Shown piece by piece: positions 16,358-23,869 of a stretch of DNA of 55,217 bases (positions are counted from its first letter, which is position 1; every line of letters begins with the position of its first letter). The position numbers and the translations under genes are program-made. Where the stretch lies: the NCBI GenBank assembly GCA_900544975.1, contig UQXI01000016.1:1-55217 (forward strand), given 5' to 3'. This DNA comes from an uncultured Eubacteriales bacterium (GTDB taxonomy: Bacteria > Bacillota > Clostridia > Oscillospirales > Oscillospiraceae). The notes under the pieces were generated by a model that searched no databases, had not been told where the DNA came from, and was given only the letters and a program-made list of their open reading frames with translations.

Positions 16358-17110
16358 TCATTTCACCTCCGCAGTGATGTCTTTGTAAACTCCCAGAGGG
16401 AAGTAAGGAATCATGTTCTCCTTCAGCCACTCGATGGAGGCGGCCGGTGTCTTGCCCCAGTTGGTGGGGCAGCAGGCCAGGACCTCCACGAAGGTGAAGC
16501 CGGCGCCCTCCTGCTGGAGGCGGAACGCCTTCTGGATGGCTTTCTTGGCCTTGTTCAGGTTGGGGATATCCGTGGCGCAGACCCGGGTGGCATAGGCGCA
16601 GCCTTCCAGGGTGCTGATGATCTCGGCCATGCGAATGGGGGAGCCGTAGTGATCCTTCTGACGGCCCAGGGGGGCGGTGGTAGCCTTCTGGCCCACCAGG
16701 GTAGTGGGAGCCATCTGACCGCCGGTCATGCCATAAATGGCATTGTTGATGAAGATGGTGGTGACTTTCTCACCGCGCATAGCGGCGTGGATGATCTCTG
16801 CGGTGCCGATGGCGGCCAGGTCGCCGTCACCCTGATAGGTGAAGACGATGGTACCCGGAGGGGAGACCCGCTTAATGCCGGTGGCCACAGCGGGAGCACG
16901 GCCGTGGGCGGCCTCGTGCATGTCGCAGTTGAAGTAGTTATATGCAAAGACGGAGCAGCCCACAGGAGCCACGCCGATGGTGTTGCCCAGGACGTCCATT
17001 TCCTCCAGAGTTTCGGCAACCAGCTTGTGGATGATGCCATGGGTGCAGCCGGGGCAGTAGTGCAGCTCCGCATCGGTCAGACCCTTGGATTTCTGGTATA
17101 CAATCGCCAT
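16358..17110 (-). CDS. vorA: 2-oxoacid:ferredoxin oxidoreductase, beta (TPP-binding) subunit
   Basis: The thiamine-diphosphate-binding subunit, 250 residues. It has the cysteine motif YCPGCTHG near residue 18 and the TPP motif beginning GDGDLAAIGTAE and ending with NNAIYGMTGGQMAPTT. It lies 5 bases downstream of the alpha subunit. Short beta subunits of this kind occur in four-subunit Kor/Vor enzymes. Confidence 0.93.
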   Translation of the reverse strand: MAIVYQKSKGLTDAELHYCPGCTHGIIHKLVAETLEEMDVLGNTIGVAPVGCSVFAYNYFNCDMHEAAHGRAPAVATGIKRVSPPGTIVFTYQGDGDLAAIGTAEIIHAAMRGEKVTTIFINNAIYGMTGGQMAPTTLVGQKATTAPLGRQKDHYGSPIRMAEIISTLEGCAYATRVCATDIPNLNKAKKAIQKAFRLQQEGAGFTFVEVLACCPTNWGKTPAASIEWLKENMIPYFPLGVYKDITAEVK

Positions 17111-17115
17111 TTTTC

Positions 17116-18177
17116 TTACCTCCCAATTGCCTGTTTCGCCACGGCGGCCACATCGGCAGGCGTGGGAACCACGCCGCCGGCCTTGCCCACGAAGGACACG
17201 GGACGGCAGCCCTCCAGGGCGATTTTCACGTCGTCAATCATCTGGCCCATGCTGAGCTCCACGTCCACAACCGCCTTCACGCTGTCCTGCATGGCGGCCT
17301 GCTTCAGCGCCTTGCTGGGGAAGGGCCACAGGGTGATGGGCCGCAGAAGACCGGCCTTGATGCCCTCGGCCTCCAGGAGGCGAATGGCGGCCCGGGTGAT
17401 CCGGGAGGGGGTGCCGTAGGCCACAAACAGGATTTCGCAGCCTTCGATGTTCACTTCTTCCCAGCGGGTTTCGTTCTCCTCCATGGCCCGGTACTTGGCG
17501 GCCAGGCGCTCGTTGTGGGTGGCGCAGAGGTTGGGATCAATGTACAGGGAGTTGATCACATTGGGCTGCCGCTGGCCGTGGGTGCCGGTGGTGGCCCAGG
17601 TCTTGGCGGGCAGCTCCCGCTTGGGAACGTCGTGCCACTCAATGGCTTCCATCATCTGGCCGATCATGCCGTCGGCCAGGACCATGACGGGGTTGCGGTA
17701 GTAGTCGGCCACATCGAAGGCGATCTGGACATAGTCCGCAGCCTCCTGAATGGTGGCGGGGGCGAAGACCAGGTGACGGTAGTCGCCGTTGCCGCCGCCC
17801 CGGGTGGCCTGATAGTAGTCGCCCTGGGCGGGCTGGATGGTGCCCAGGCCGGGGCCGCCGCGCATCATGTTCACGATGACAGCGGGAAGCTCTGCACCGC
17901 ACATGTAGGTGATGCCTTCCTGCTTCAGGGAGATTCCGGGGGAGGAGGAGGAGGTCATAACCCGCACGCCACAGCCGGCAGCGCCGTAGACCATGTTGAT
18001 GGCGGCAACCTCGGACTCAGCCTGAATAAAGCAGCCGCCCACCTGAGGCAGGTGCAGGGAGAGATATTCAGGAATCTCGTTTTGAGGGGTGATGGGATAG
18101 CCGAAGAAGTATTTGCAGCCGGCGCGAATGGCGGCCTCGGCAACGGCTTCGTTGCCTTTCCACAGTTCTTTCTCCAT
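17116..18177 (-). CDS. vorB: 3-methyl-2-oxobutanoate (branched 2-oxoacid) oxidoreductase, alpha subunit
   Basis: The 353-residue alpha subunit carrying the pyrimidine-binding and transketolase C-like domains. Signature stretches are FFGYPITPQNEIPEY, EVAAINMVYGAAGCG and TSSSSPGISLKQEG. The overall sequence matches the VorB branch as I know it. The gene is preceded by a ferredoxin-like subunit and followed by beta and gamma, the full four-subunit set. Operon mates IlvE, Ptb and Buk support branched-chain substrates, though a 2-oxoglutarate enzyme of the related Kor type remains possible. Confidence 0.92.
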   Translation of the reverse strand: MEKELWKGNEAVAEAAIRAGCKYFFGYPITPQNEIPEYLSLHLPQVGGCFIQAESEVAAINMVYGAAGCGVRVMTSSSSPGISLKQEGITYMCGAELPAVIVNMMRGGPGLGTIQPAQGDYYQATRGGGNGDYRHLVFAPATIQEAADYVQIAFDVADYYRNPVMVLADGMIGQMMEAIEWHDVPKRELPAKTWATTGTHGQRQPNVINSLYIDPNLCATHNERLAAKYRAMEENETRWEEVNIEGCEILFVAYGTPSRITRAAIRLLEAEGIKAGLLRPITLWPFPSKALKQAAMQDSVKAVVDVELSMGQMIDDVKIALEGCRPVSFVGKAGGVVPTPADVAAVAKQAIGR

Positions 18178-18187
18178 AGGGTCCTCC

Positions 18188-18406
18188 TTATGTGCGTTCT
18201 ACAGTGATGATAGAATCGGGACAGATTTTGGCGCAGCTGGCGCAGCCCACGCATTGCTCCATGTCCTCGGGGCGCACCGTTGCGGGATGGTATCCCTTGC
18301 GGTTGGTGCTGGATTGATCCATGATGATGATGTGCTTCGGGCAGACCAGGGTGCACAGTTCGCAGCCCTTGCACCTGTCCCGGCGGAAGGTTACGGTTCC
18401 GGCCAT
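18188..18406 (-). CDS. 2-oxoacid oxidoreductase ferredoxin-like delta subunit (2x[4Fe-4S])
   Basis: A 72-residue protein with two CxxCxxCxxxCP clusters (CKGCELCTLVCP and CVGCASCAKICP), matching bacterial-type ferredoxins. It passes electrons from the TPP subunit to free ferredoxin. Its 5' end overlaps the upstream ATPase gene by 16 bases and it ends 10 bases before vorB. Confidence 0.94.
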   Translation of the reverse strand: MAGTVTFRRDRCKGCELCTLVCPKHIIIMDQSSTNRKGYHPATVRPEDMEQCVGCASCAKICPDSIITVERT

Positions 18407-19092
18407 AATAGATGTTCCTCCTCACAAGTTGTGATTTCCCAGGGTTTTTTCATATAGAGATCCATTGGCAAAATGGGTTCTATCAGGGTGTTTTGGACTT
18501 CGGGCAGAAGCCGGCGCTGGGCGGCATGGCAGACGACGGGAAGGCCCGTCTGCTGGGACAGCTGCCCGGCCAGTCTGGCGCCCTTCAGGATTTCTGCGGC
18601 AGTGGTTTCGCCGCACAGGTGGGTGTTGTTCACAATGCCGGTGACCTTCTGGTGGCATTCGGCTTCGATGCCCCGCATATAGGCGAGGGCACGCTCCAAA
18701 TCCCGGGTTTCCGGCCGGTTGGCATTGAGCACGTATAGTAAATCAAATTCCTCTCCCTGGAGCTGGGGGGCAAACCGGGCCAGGACCCGGGCGCCGATGG
18801 GGTCGCCGCCAATGTCCAGCACGCCGGTCCAGCTGCGGTCCTGAAACACGGACAGGACCGCCGGATTGATGGCGGGAATGTCCGCCACGCCGCCGCAGGA
18901 GGTGACAATGACCCGGATTCCTGCGGCCTCCAGCCGCTGGGTCTGCTCATAGGAGCGGAAATAGGGGTTGACAATGTCCAGATCGGCCAGGACGGTTTTC
19001 TTCCCCTCCGCCGCCAAGCGAAGGGCCAGGTTTACGGCGTACTCGGTTTTTCCGCTGCCGTAGTGGCCGGTGATAATTTGGATGCGCTTCAA
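18391..19092 (-). CDS. ParA/MinD-like P-loop ATPase in the ptb-buk-vor operon
   Basis: A 233-residue nucleotide-binding protein starting MKRIQIITGHYGSGKTEYAVN, with LADLDIVNPYFRS (as in SIMIBI-class ATPases), then DIGGDPIGARVL and VLNANRPETRD. Its role is unknown. In this operon it sits between butyrate kinase and the Vor subunits, overlapping both neighbours, so it probably serves the pathway, perhaps in assembly or iron-sulfur maturation of the oxidoreductase (inference). I recall similar proteins next to buk in other Clostridia. Confidence 0.85.
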   Translation of the reverse strand: MKRIQIITGHYGSGKTEYAVNLALRLAAEGKKTVLADLDIVNPYFRSYEQTQRLEAAGIRVIVTSCGGVADIPAINPAVLSVFQDRSWTGVLDIGGDPIGARVLARFAPQLQGEEFDLLYVLNANRPETRDLERALAYMRGIEAECHQKVTGIVNNTHLCGETTAAEILKGARLAGQLSQQTGLPVVCHAAQRRLLPEVQNTLIEPILPMDLYMKKPWEITTCEEEHLLWPEP

Positions 19093-20165
19093 TATTCCAG
19101 GACCTCCTCCTGACCTTTCAGAACCCGAATGGCGCCCTGAGCCAGGGAGAGCATTTCGTCTTCTCCGGGGTAGATGTACACGGGAGCCAGGTAGCCGATG
19201 TATTCTTTGATCCAGCCCATGAGCATGGAGTCATAAGCGAAGCCGCCGGTGAGCAGCACGGCGTCTACTTTGCCCTGGAGCACCGCGCTCGCGGCGCCGA
19301 TCTCCTTGGCAACCTGATAGGCCATGCCCCGGTAAGCAAGCTCTGCCTGCTTGTCGCCTTCCTTCACCCGGCGGGAGATTTCCCGGCCGTCGTTGGTTCC
19401 GGTGTAGGCGGCCAGGCCGCAGTGGAAGGTGAAGAACTCCCGGAGCTCCTGGAAGGTGGCGCCGTATTTGCCGCTGAACGCTGCCCGCAGCACGTCTACC
19501 ACAGCCACGCTGCCAGGCCGCTCGGCGGTATAAGCGCCGTCGCCCTCCAGGCCGTTGTTGACGTCTACGACTTTGCCGTACAGGTGGGCGCCTACGGTGA
19601 CGCCGCCGCCCATGTGGGCGACAATGAGGCGCAGGGAGTCATAGGAGAGGCCGTATTCTGCCGCATAGCGCTTGGCAATGGCCTTCTGATTGAGGGCATG
19701 GAAGAGGGGGCGGCGGGGGAAATCCGGGCAGCCGGAGAGCTTGGCCAGGTCGGACATTTCGTCGATGACGGGGGGGTCCACCACGTAGGCGGGTTTGCCC
19801 ACCTCCTGGCCGATTTCCGAGGCCAGGATGCCGCCCAGGTTGCACACATGGGTGCCGTAGGCACAGCTACGCAGGTCTTCCAGCATTTTTTCATTGACGG
19901 CATATGTGCCGCCCAGAAGAGGCCGCACCAGGCCGCCCCGGCCCACGATGGCGTCAAATTCCTTCAGATCCACGCCCTCCTCCTGGAGGTAGTTCAAAAT
20001 CAGGGGCTTGCGCAGGGCGGCGTTGTCCTCCATGCTGCTGACGCCCTCCAGATCCTCAGGGCTGTGGTGGAACACCTTCTGCAGAAGCCGGGTGTCTCCC
20101 TCGTAGACGGCAACCTTGGTGGAGGTGGAACCGAAGTTCATGGCTAATATTTTATATTCTTCCAT
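19089..20165 (-). CDS. buk: Butyrate kinase (branched-chain acyl kinase)
   Basis: Converts acyl phosphate plus ADP to the free acid plus ATP. The 358-residue protein is an ASKHA-fold acetate/butyrate kinase with LAMNFGSTSTKVAVYEG near the N-terminus, FDAIVGRGGLVRPL, the phosphate-binding VAHMGGGVTVGAH and LLTGGFAYDSM. Its length and the central HALNQKAIAKRYA segment match Buk rather than AckA. Located 15 bases after ptb. In this operon context isobutyrate/isovalerate are plausible products. Confidence 0.95.
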   Translation of the reverse strand: MEEYKILAMNFGSTSTKVAVYEGDTRLLQKVFHHSPEDLEGVSSMEDNAALRKPLILNYLQEEGVDLKEFDAIVGRGGLVRPLLGGTYAVNEKMLEDLRSCAYGTHVCNLGGILASEIGQEVGKPAYVVDPPVIDEMSDLAKLSGCPDFPRRPLFHALNQKAIAKRYAAEYGLSYDSLRLIVAHMGGGVTVGAHLYGKVVDVNNGLEGDGAYTAERPGSVAVVDVLRAAFSGKYGATFQELREFFTFHCGLAAYTGTNDGREISRRVKEGDKQAELAYRGMAYQVAKEIGAASAVLQGKVDAVLLTGGFAYDSMLMGWIKEYIGYLAPVYIYPGEDEMLSLAQGAIRVLKGQEEVLEY

Positions 20166-20180
20166 ATATGTACTCCTTCA

Positions 20181-21089
20181 TCACAGATTGTTGGACGCGA
20201 CGGTCAGGGCCAGGGCGATGGAGTTGAGCTTGGTCTGCTCGCTGTCTGCCCGGGAGGTGACGATGACCGGTGCTTTGGCGCCCACAATGAGACCGGCGTT
20301 CTGGGACTTGGCCATAAAGACCATGGATTTGTAGAACACGTTGCCGGTTTCGATGTTGGGGACCAGGAGAATGTCGGCATCGCCGGCGTGGGGATCCTCG
20401 ATGCCCTTGTGCCGGGCGGCCTCTGGGGAGATGGCATTGTCCAGGGCCAGGGGGCCGATGACGGTGCAGCCGGGGATGAGACCGGATGCATTGGCCTCTA
20501 CCAGGGCGGCGGCGTCCAGGGTTGCGGGCATTTTGGGGTTGACCTTCTCCACGGCGCACAGGCAGGCCACAATGGGATTGGGGTTCCCCAGGGCGTGGGC
20601 GACCTTGACGGCGTTGGAGACAATGTGTTTTTTGGCTTCCACATCCGGGGCGATGTTCATGGCCGCGTCTGTCACATAGAGCAGGCGGTCATAGCCCGGA
20701 ACCTGGAAGAGGGCCACATGGGACAACACAGGCGCATCCCGCAGGCCGATGTCCCGATCCAGTACGGCCTTCAAAATGATGGAGGTATCTACAATGCCCT
20801 TCATCACTGCGTCAGCCTGCCCGTCGCGGACCAGCTTGACGGCTGTGCGGCATGCCTGGATTTTATCGGGCTCAGGAAGGATCCGGTGAGGCTCCAGGGG
20901 GATATTATGGGCCTGGGCGATGGCGCGAATCTGGTCTTCATCGCCGACCAGGATGGCAGTGGCAATACCCAGCTTCCGGGCGGCGTCCACAGCCAGTAAC
21001 ACTTCCGGGTCCTGGGCCGCTGCCACAGCCAGAACTCTGCTCCCTCGCTCCTGTGCGGCGCGATGGAGGGACTCCAGTGATTGAATCAT
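20181..21089 (-). CDS. ptb: Phosphate butyryltransferase
   Basis: Exchanges CoA of an acyl-CoA for phosphate, the step before Buk. The 302-residue protein shows the family features VLAVAAAQDPEVLLAVDAA, MKGIVDTSIILKAVLD, VSDAAMNIAP-like TDAAMNIAPDVEAK and the C-terminal IVGAKAPVIVTSRADS. The first gene of the eight-gene operon, it begins about 85 bases downstream of a strong promoter and has AAAGGAG before the ATG. Confidence 0.95.
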   Translation of the reverse strand: MIQSLESLHRAAQERGSRVLAVAAAQDPEVLLAVDAARKLGIATAILVGDEDQIRAIAQAHNIPLEPHRILPEPDKIQACRTAVKLVRDGQADAVMKGIVDTSIILKAVLDRDIGLRDAPVLSHVALFQVPGYDRLLYVTDAAMNIAPDVEAKKHIVSNAVKVAHALGNPNPIVACLCAVEKVNPKMPATLDAAALVEANASGLIPGCTVIGPLALDNAISPEAARHKGIEDPHAGDADILLVPNIETGNVFYKSMVFMAKSQNAGLIVGAKAPVIVTSRADSEQTKLNSIALALTVASNNL

Positions 21090-21174
21090 AATCCGTCTCC
21101 TTTGAATTGTGATTTCTGCCCAAACGAGATTGCGAATTCGCCGGGGGCATCGTTGAAGTTGCTACATCCATTTT

Positions 21175-21202
21175 ATGATATGATAAATTTGCCGAATGTC
21201 AA
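21175..21202 (-). promoter_or_regulatory. SigmaA promoter of the ptb-buk-vor-ilvE operon
   Basis: On the minus strand a perfect TTGACA (21197-21202) and TATCAT (21175-21180) are 16 bases apart. Only about 85 bases separate it from ptb, and no terminator was seen before ilvE. Confidence 0.75.
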
Positions 21203-21477
21203 TCGGAAAAACTCAGAATTGGAGAAAGTCACAAATTTGGGGTGCAATTTTTGGCGAGGTTGCCGGAAATGTGTCCGTATATGGGGGACGTTTGCACGGC
21301 GGTTGGTTTACAAAAGCAAAATAGCATTGCAATGCATCGTCAATAAACCGTTGCTTTGCAGAGCCTGTTTGGACGTCTGCGTGGTTGGCTGTGGGGGGAT
21401 CCGGAAGCGCGACTGCTTTGCACGGACTCGGAATCTGCTGGCATGGAGCCGCGCCCTGTGGGGAGCGTGGATAAATC
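21203..21477. other. Intergenic region between divergent ptb and LURP-one operons
   Basis: Apart from the two promoters at its ends I see no gene. The stretch 21310-21360 contains short self-complementary runs (GCATTGCAATGC) and there is a possible decayed copy of the spacer repeat seen near 29.9 kb (GATTGCGAATTCGCCGG at about 21128). No riboswitch or RNA gene recognised. Confidence 0.4.
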
Positions 21478-21506
21478 TTGCAAATTGGGAGACGTTGCGG
21501 TATGAT
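21478..21506 (+). promoter_or_regulatory. SigmaA promoter of the LURP-one/luxS unit
   Basis: TTGCAA (21478-21483) and TATGAT (21501-21506) are spaced by 17 bases, followed by AAAAGGAGG and the start codon at 21530. Confidence 0.72.
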
Positions 21507-21529
21507 AGAAGCGAAAAGGAGGCGAAGGG

Positions 21530-22000
21530 ATGAAGCTTTTGATTCGCCAGCGGGTGTTTTCCTGGTCTGATACCTATGATGTATATGACGAGGCCGGGAC
21601 CCCTAAGTACTATGTCAAGGCAGAAGTGTTTACTCTGGGACACCGGATTCATGTGTATGCCCACGCCACCGGTGAGGAGGTGGGGCAGGTCAACCAGCGG
21701 CTGCTCACCCTCTTGCCCAAATTTGAGATTTCGGTTCGAGGCAGGAGTCTGGGCTGCGTGGCCAAGCAATGGTCGCTCTTCCGTCCTCGCTATGAGTTGG
21801 ATTATCAGAACTGGCAGATAGAGGGAGATTTCCTGGGTTGGGACTACCGGGTGATGTCGCCTGCCAACACGGTGATGACCATCTCCAAGGAGCCCTTCCA
21901 TTGGGGCGACACCTATGTGCTGGAATATGGAGACCCGGCCCAAGAGGTGGCGGGGTTGCTGCTGGTCATCGCCATGGATGCGGCCAACTGCAACGGGTGA
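21530..22000 (+). CDS. LURP-one-related (DUF567/YxjI-like) protein
   Basis: A 156-residue cytoplasmic beta-barrel protein. The opening MKLLIRQRVFSWSDTYDVYDEAGTPKYY and the later AKQWSLFRPRYELDYQNWQIEGDFLGWDY follow the LURP-one fold shared with Tubby C-terminal domains. The bacterial members have no agreed function. It starts 24 bases after the -10 box with AAAAGGAGG, and its stop touches the next gene, so it opens a unit with the HAD gene and luxS. Confidence 0.85.
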   Translation: MKLLIRQRVFSWSDTYDVYDEAGTPKYYVKAEVFTLGHRIHVYAHATGEEVGQVNQRLLTLLPKFEISVRGRSLGCVAKQWSLFRPRYELDYQNWQIEGDFLGWDYRVMSPANTVMTISKEPFHWGDTYVLEYGDPAQEVAGLLLVIAMDAANCNG

Positions 22001-22008
22001 TGGGGCCT

Positions 22009-22650
22009 ATGAAGTACGAGACCATTTATTTTGACCTGGACGGAACGCTTACGGATTCTGCACCGGGGATTACCAATTCTTTGATGTATGCATTGGAGTG
22101 CATGGGCCGTCCGGTCCCGCCTCGGTCCCAACTATACCGATATGTAGGCCCACCGCTGTGGGATTCCTTCCGCCGGTATGAGGGCATGACCCAGGCGGAG
22201 GCACAGGAAGCGGTGGGGTTTTTCCGGTCGTATTATGAGCGGGCCGGGAAGTTTGAGAATGCGGTCTATCCCGGCATTCCGGCCCTGCTGGAGGGCCTCC
22301 GGGCCAGGGGGAAACGTCTGGCAGTGGCGACCTCCAAGCCGGAGCCTCAGGCGGTGGAGATTTTGCAGCACTTTGGGCTGGCCAATTGCTTTTCCTGCAT
22401 TGCCGGCAGCACTCTGGATGAAAGCCGGTGCACCAAGGCCAGCGTCTTGGCCTACGCCCTGGCGCAGCAGGGGAGGCGGGGGGCAGTGATGGTAGGCGAC
22501 CGGGAGCACGATGTGTTGGGCGCCCGGGAAAACGGCCTTCCATGCATCGGGGTTCTGTTTGGCTATGGTAGCCGCCAGGAGCTGGAGGCTGCCGGGGCGG
22601 ACCGGATTGCCCCTACCGTGGATGATTTAAAAACCATGCTGGAGGAATAG
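22009..22650 (+). CDS. HAD-superfamily phosphatase (Gph-like)
   Basis: A 213-residue haloacid-dehalogenase-type phosphatase with motif I FDLDGTLTDSAP, motif II ATSKPE, the motif III lysine region and motif IV VGDREHDVLGARENG, plus a helical cap after residue 15. The class matches phosphoglycolate or pyrophosphate phosphatases; the substrate is not fixed by sequence. Start could be the ATG at 22000, overlapping the previous stop, or at 22009; I prefer 22009 because it begins at the conserved strand. Confidence 0.9.
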   Translation: MKYETIYFDLDGTLTDSAPGITNSLMYALECMGRPVPPRSQLYRYVGPPLWDSFRRYEGMTQAEAQEAVGFFRSYYERAGKFENAVYPGIPALLEGLRARGKRLAVATSKPEPQAVEILQHFGLANCFSCIAGSTLDESRCTKASVLAYALAQQGRRGAVMVGDREHDVLGARENGLPCIGVLFGYGSRQELEAAGADRIAPTVDDLKTMLEE

Positions 22651-22653
22651 ATT

Positions 22654-23148
22654 ATGGAGAAAATTGCCAGTTTTACCGTGAATCACCTGGTCTTGGAGCC
22701 GGGGGTTTACGTATCCCGAAAAGACAAGATTGGTGCGGAGACGGTGACCACCCTGGACCTGCGCATGACGGCCCCCAACCGGGAGCCGGTGATGAACACG
22801 GCGGAGGTCCATACCATCGAGCACCTGGGAGCCACCTTCCTGCGCAATGATCCGGACTGGAAAGACCGGACGGTGTATTTTGGCCCCATGGGTTGCCGCA
22901 CCGGTTTCTATCTCCTGCTGGCCGGGGATCTGGAGCCCCGGGATGTGGAAGAACTGGTCCGGGCCATGTTCCGGTTCATCCGGGACTATGAGGGGTCGGT
23001 ACCCGGCGCAGCAGCCCGGGACTGCGGGAACTATCTGGACATGAACCTGCCGATGGCAAAGCTCCTGGCAGGCCGGTATCTGGAGCGGACACTGGAATGC
23101 TTGGATGGAATGCACACACAATATCCGGCGGAAAAGGAGAATATATGA
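22654..23148 (+). CDS. luxS: S-ribosylhomocysteine lyase (AI-2 synthase)
   Basis: Cleaves S-ribosylhomocysteine to homocysteine and DPD, the precursor of AI-2. The 164-residue protein shows the metal site HTIEH plus the cysteine in ARDCGNY, and the family segments GPMGCRTGFYLL and YSRDHSH-equivalent NHLVLEPGVYVSR. Three bases separate it from the HAD gene. Its stop overlaps the mtnN start, joining two consecutive steps of SAH recycling. Confidence 0.96.
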   Translation: MEKIASFTVNHLVLEPGVYVSRKDKIGAETVTTLDLRMTAPNREPVMNTAEVHTIEHLGATFLRNDPDWKDRTVYFGPMGCRTGFYLLLAGDLEPRDVEELVRAMFRFIRDYEGSVPGAAARDCGNYLDMNLPMAKLLAGRYLERTLECLDGMHTQYPAEKENI

Positions 23149-23855
23149 TGAGAAAATTAGGAATTATAGGAGCCATGAAGGAGGAAGTGGCGCTCTTGCA
23201 GGAAAAGCTGGAGCGGCCTGCCGTCACCCGCCGGGCGGGAATGGATTTTTGGGATGGCGTACTTTGCGGCCTGCCGGTGACGGTGGTACAGAGCGGAATC
23301 GGGAAGGTCAACGCCGCCCTGTGCGTCCAGGTGCTGGCGGACCTGTACGGCGTGACCCATGTGGTGAACACGGGGGTTGCCGGATCCCTGGATCCGGCGC
23401 TGGACATTGGAGATGTGGCCATTTCCTCCGAGGCGATGTATCATGACATCTTTACCGGTCCCCTGGGGGACCCCAGAGGGCAGGTTCCGGGCATGGACGT
23501 CAAAGCATTCCCGGCGGACCCGGAGCTGATGGCTCTGACCCAGGGGGCCTGCCAGGTTTTGAACCTCCCGTACCGGGTGGGACGGATTGTCTCCGGAGAC
23601 CAGTTTATCTGGGAGCGGGCAGTGAAAGAGGACATTTTAAATGCCTGCGGCGGCATCTGTGTGGAGATGGAGGGGGCTGCCATAGCCCATGCCGCCTACC
23701 GGAACCAACTGCCGGTGGTGATTGTCCGAGCCATTTCCGACAAGGCGGATGACTCGGCGACCATGGATTATCAGGCATTTGAGGATATGGCCGCCCGGAA
23801 CAGCGCCCGTCTGACCGAGGCTCTGGCGGCGGCTTTGGCAGAGATTCCAGATTAG
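23148..23855 (+). CDS. mtnN: 5'-methylthioadenosine/S-adenosylhomocysteine nucleosidase
   Basis: Removes adenine from MTA and SAH; its SRH product is the LuxS substrate. The 235-residue protein begins MRKLGIIGAMKEEV and includes QSGIGKVNAA, NTGVAGSL, VSGDQF and the catalytic region VEMEGAAIAH and ISDKADD. Two adjacent ATGs exist (23145 and 23148); the second lies 7 bases after AAGGAGA and is preferred. Direct coupling with luxS makes a complete activated-methyl detoxification step. Confidence 0.95.
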   Translation: MRKLGIIGAMKEEVALLQEKLERPAVTRRAGMDFWDGVLCGLPVTVVQSGIGKVNAALCVQVLADLYGVTHVVNTGVAGSLDPALDIGDVAISSEAMYHDIFTGPLGDPRGQVPGMDVKAFPADPELMALTQGACQVLNLPYRVGRIVSGDQFIWERAVKEDILNACGGICVEMEGAAIAHAAYRNQLPVVIVRAISDKADDSATMDYQAFEDMAARNSARLTEALAAALAEIPD

Positions 23856-23869
23856 AGGAGGGGGTTGCA

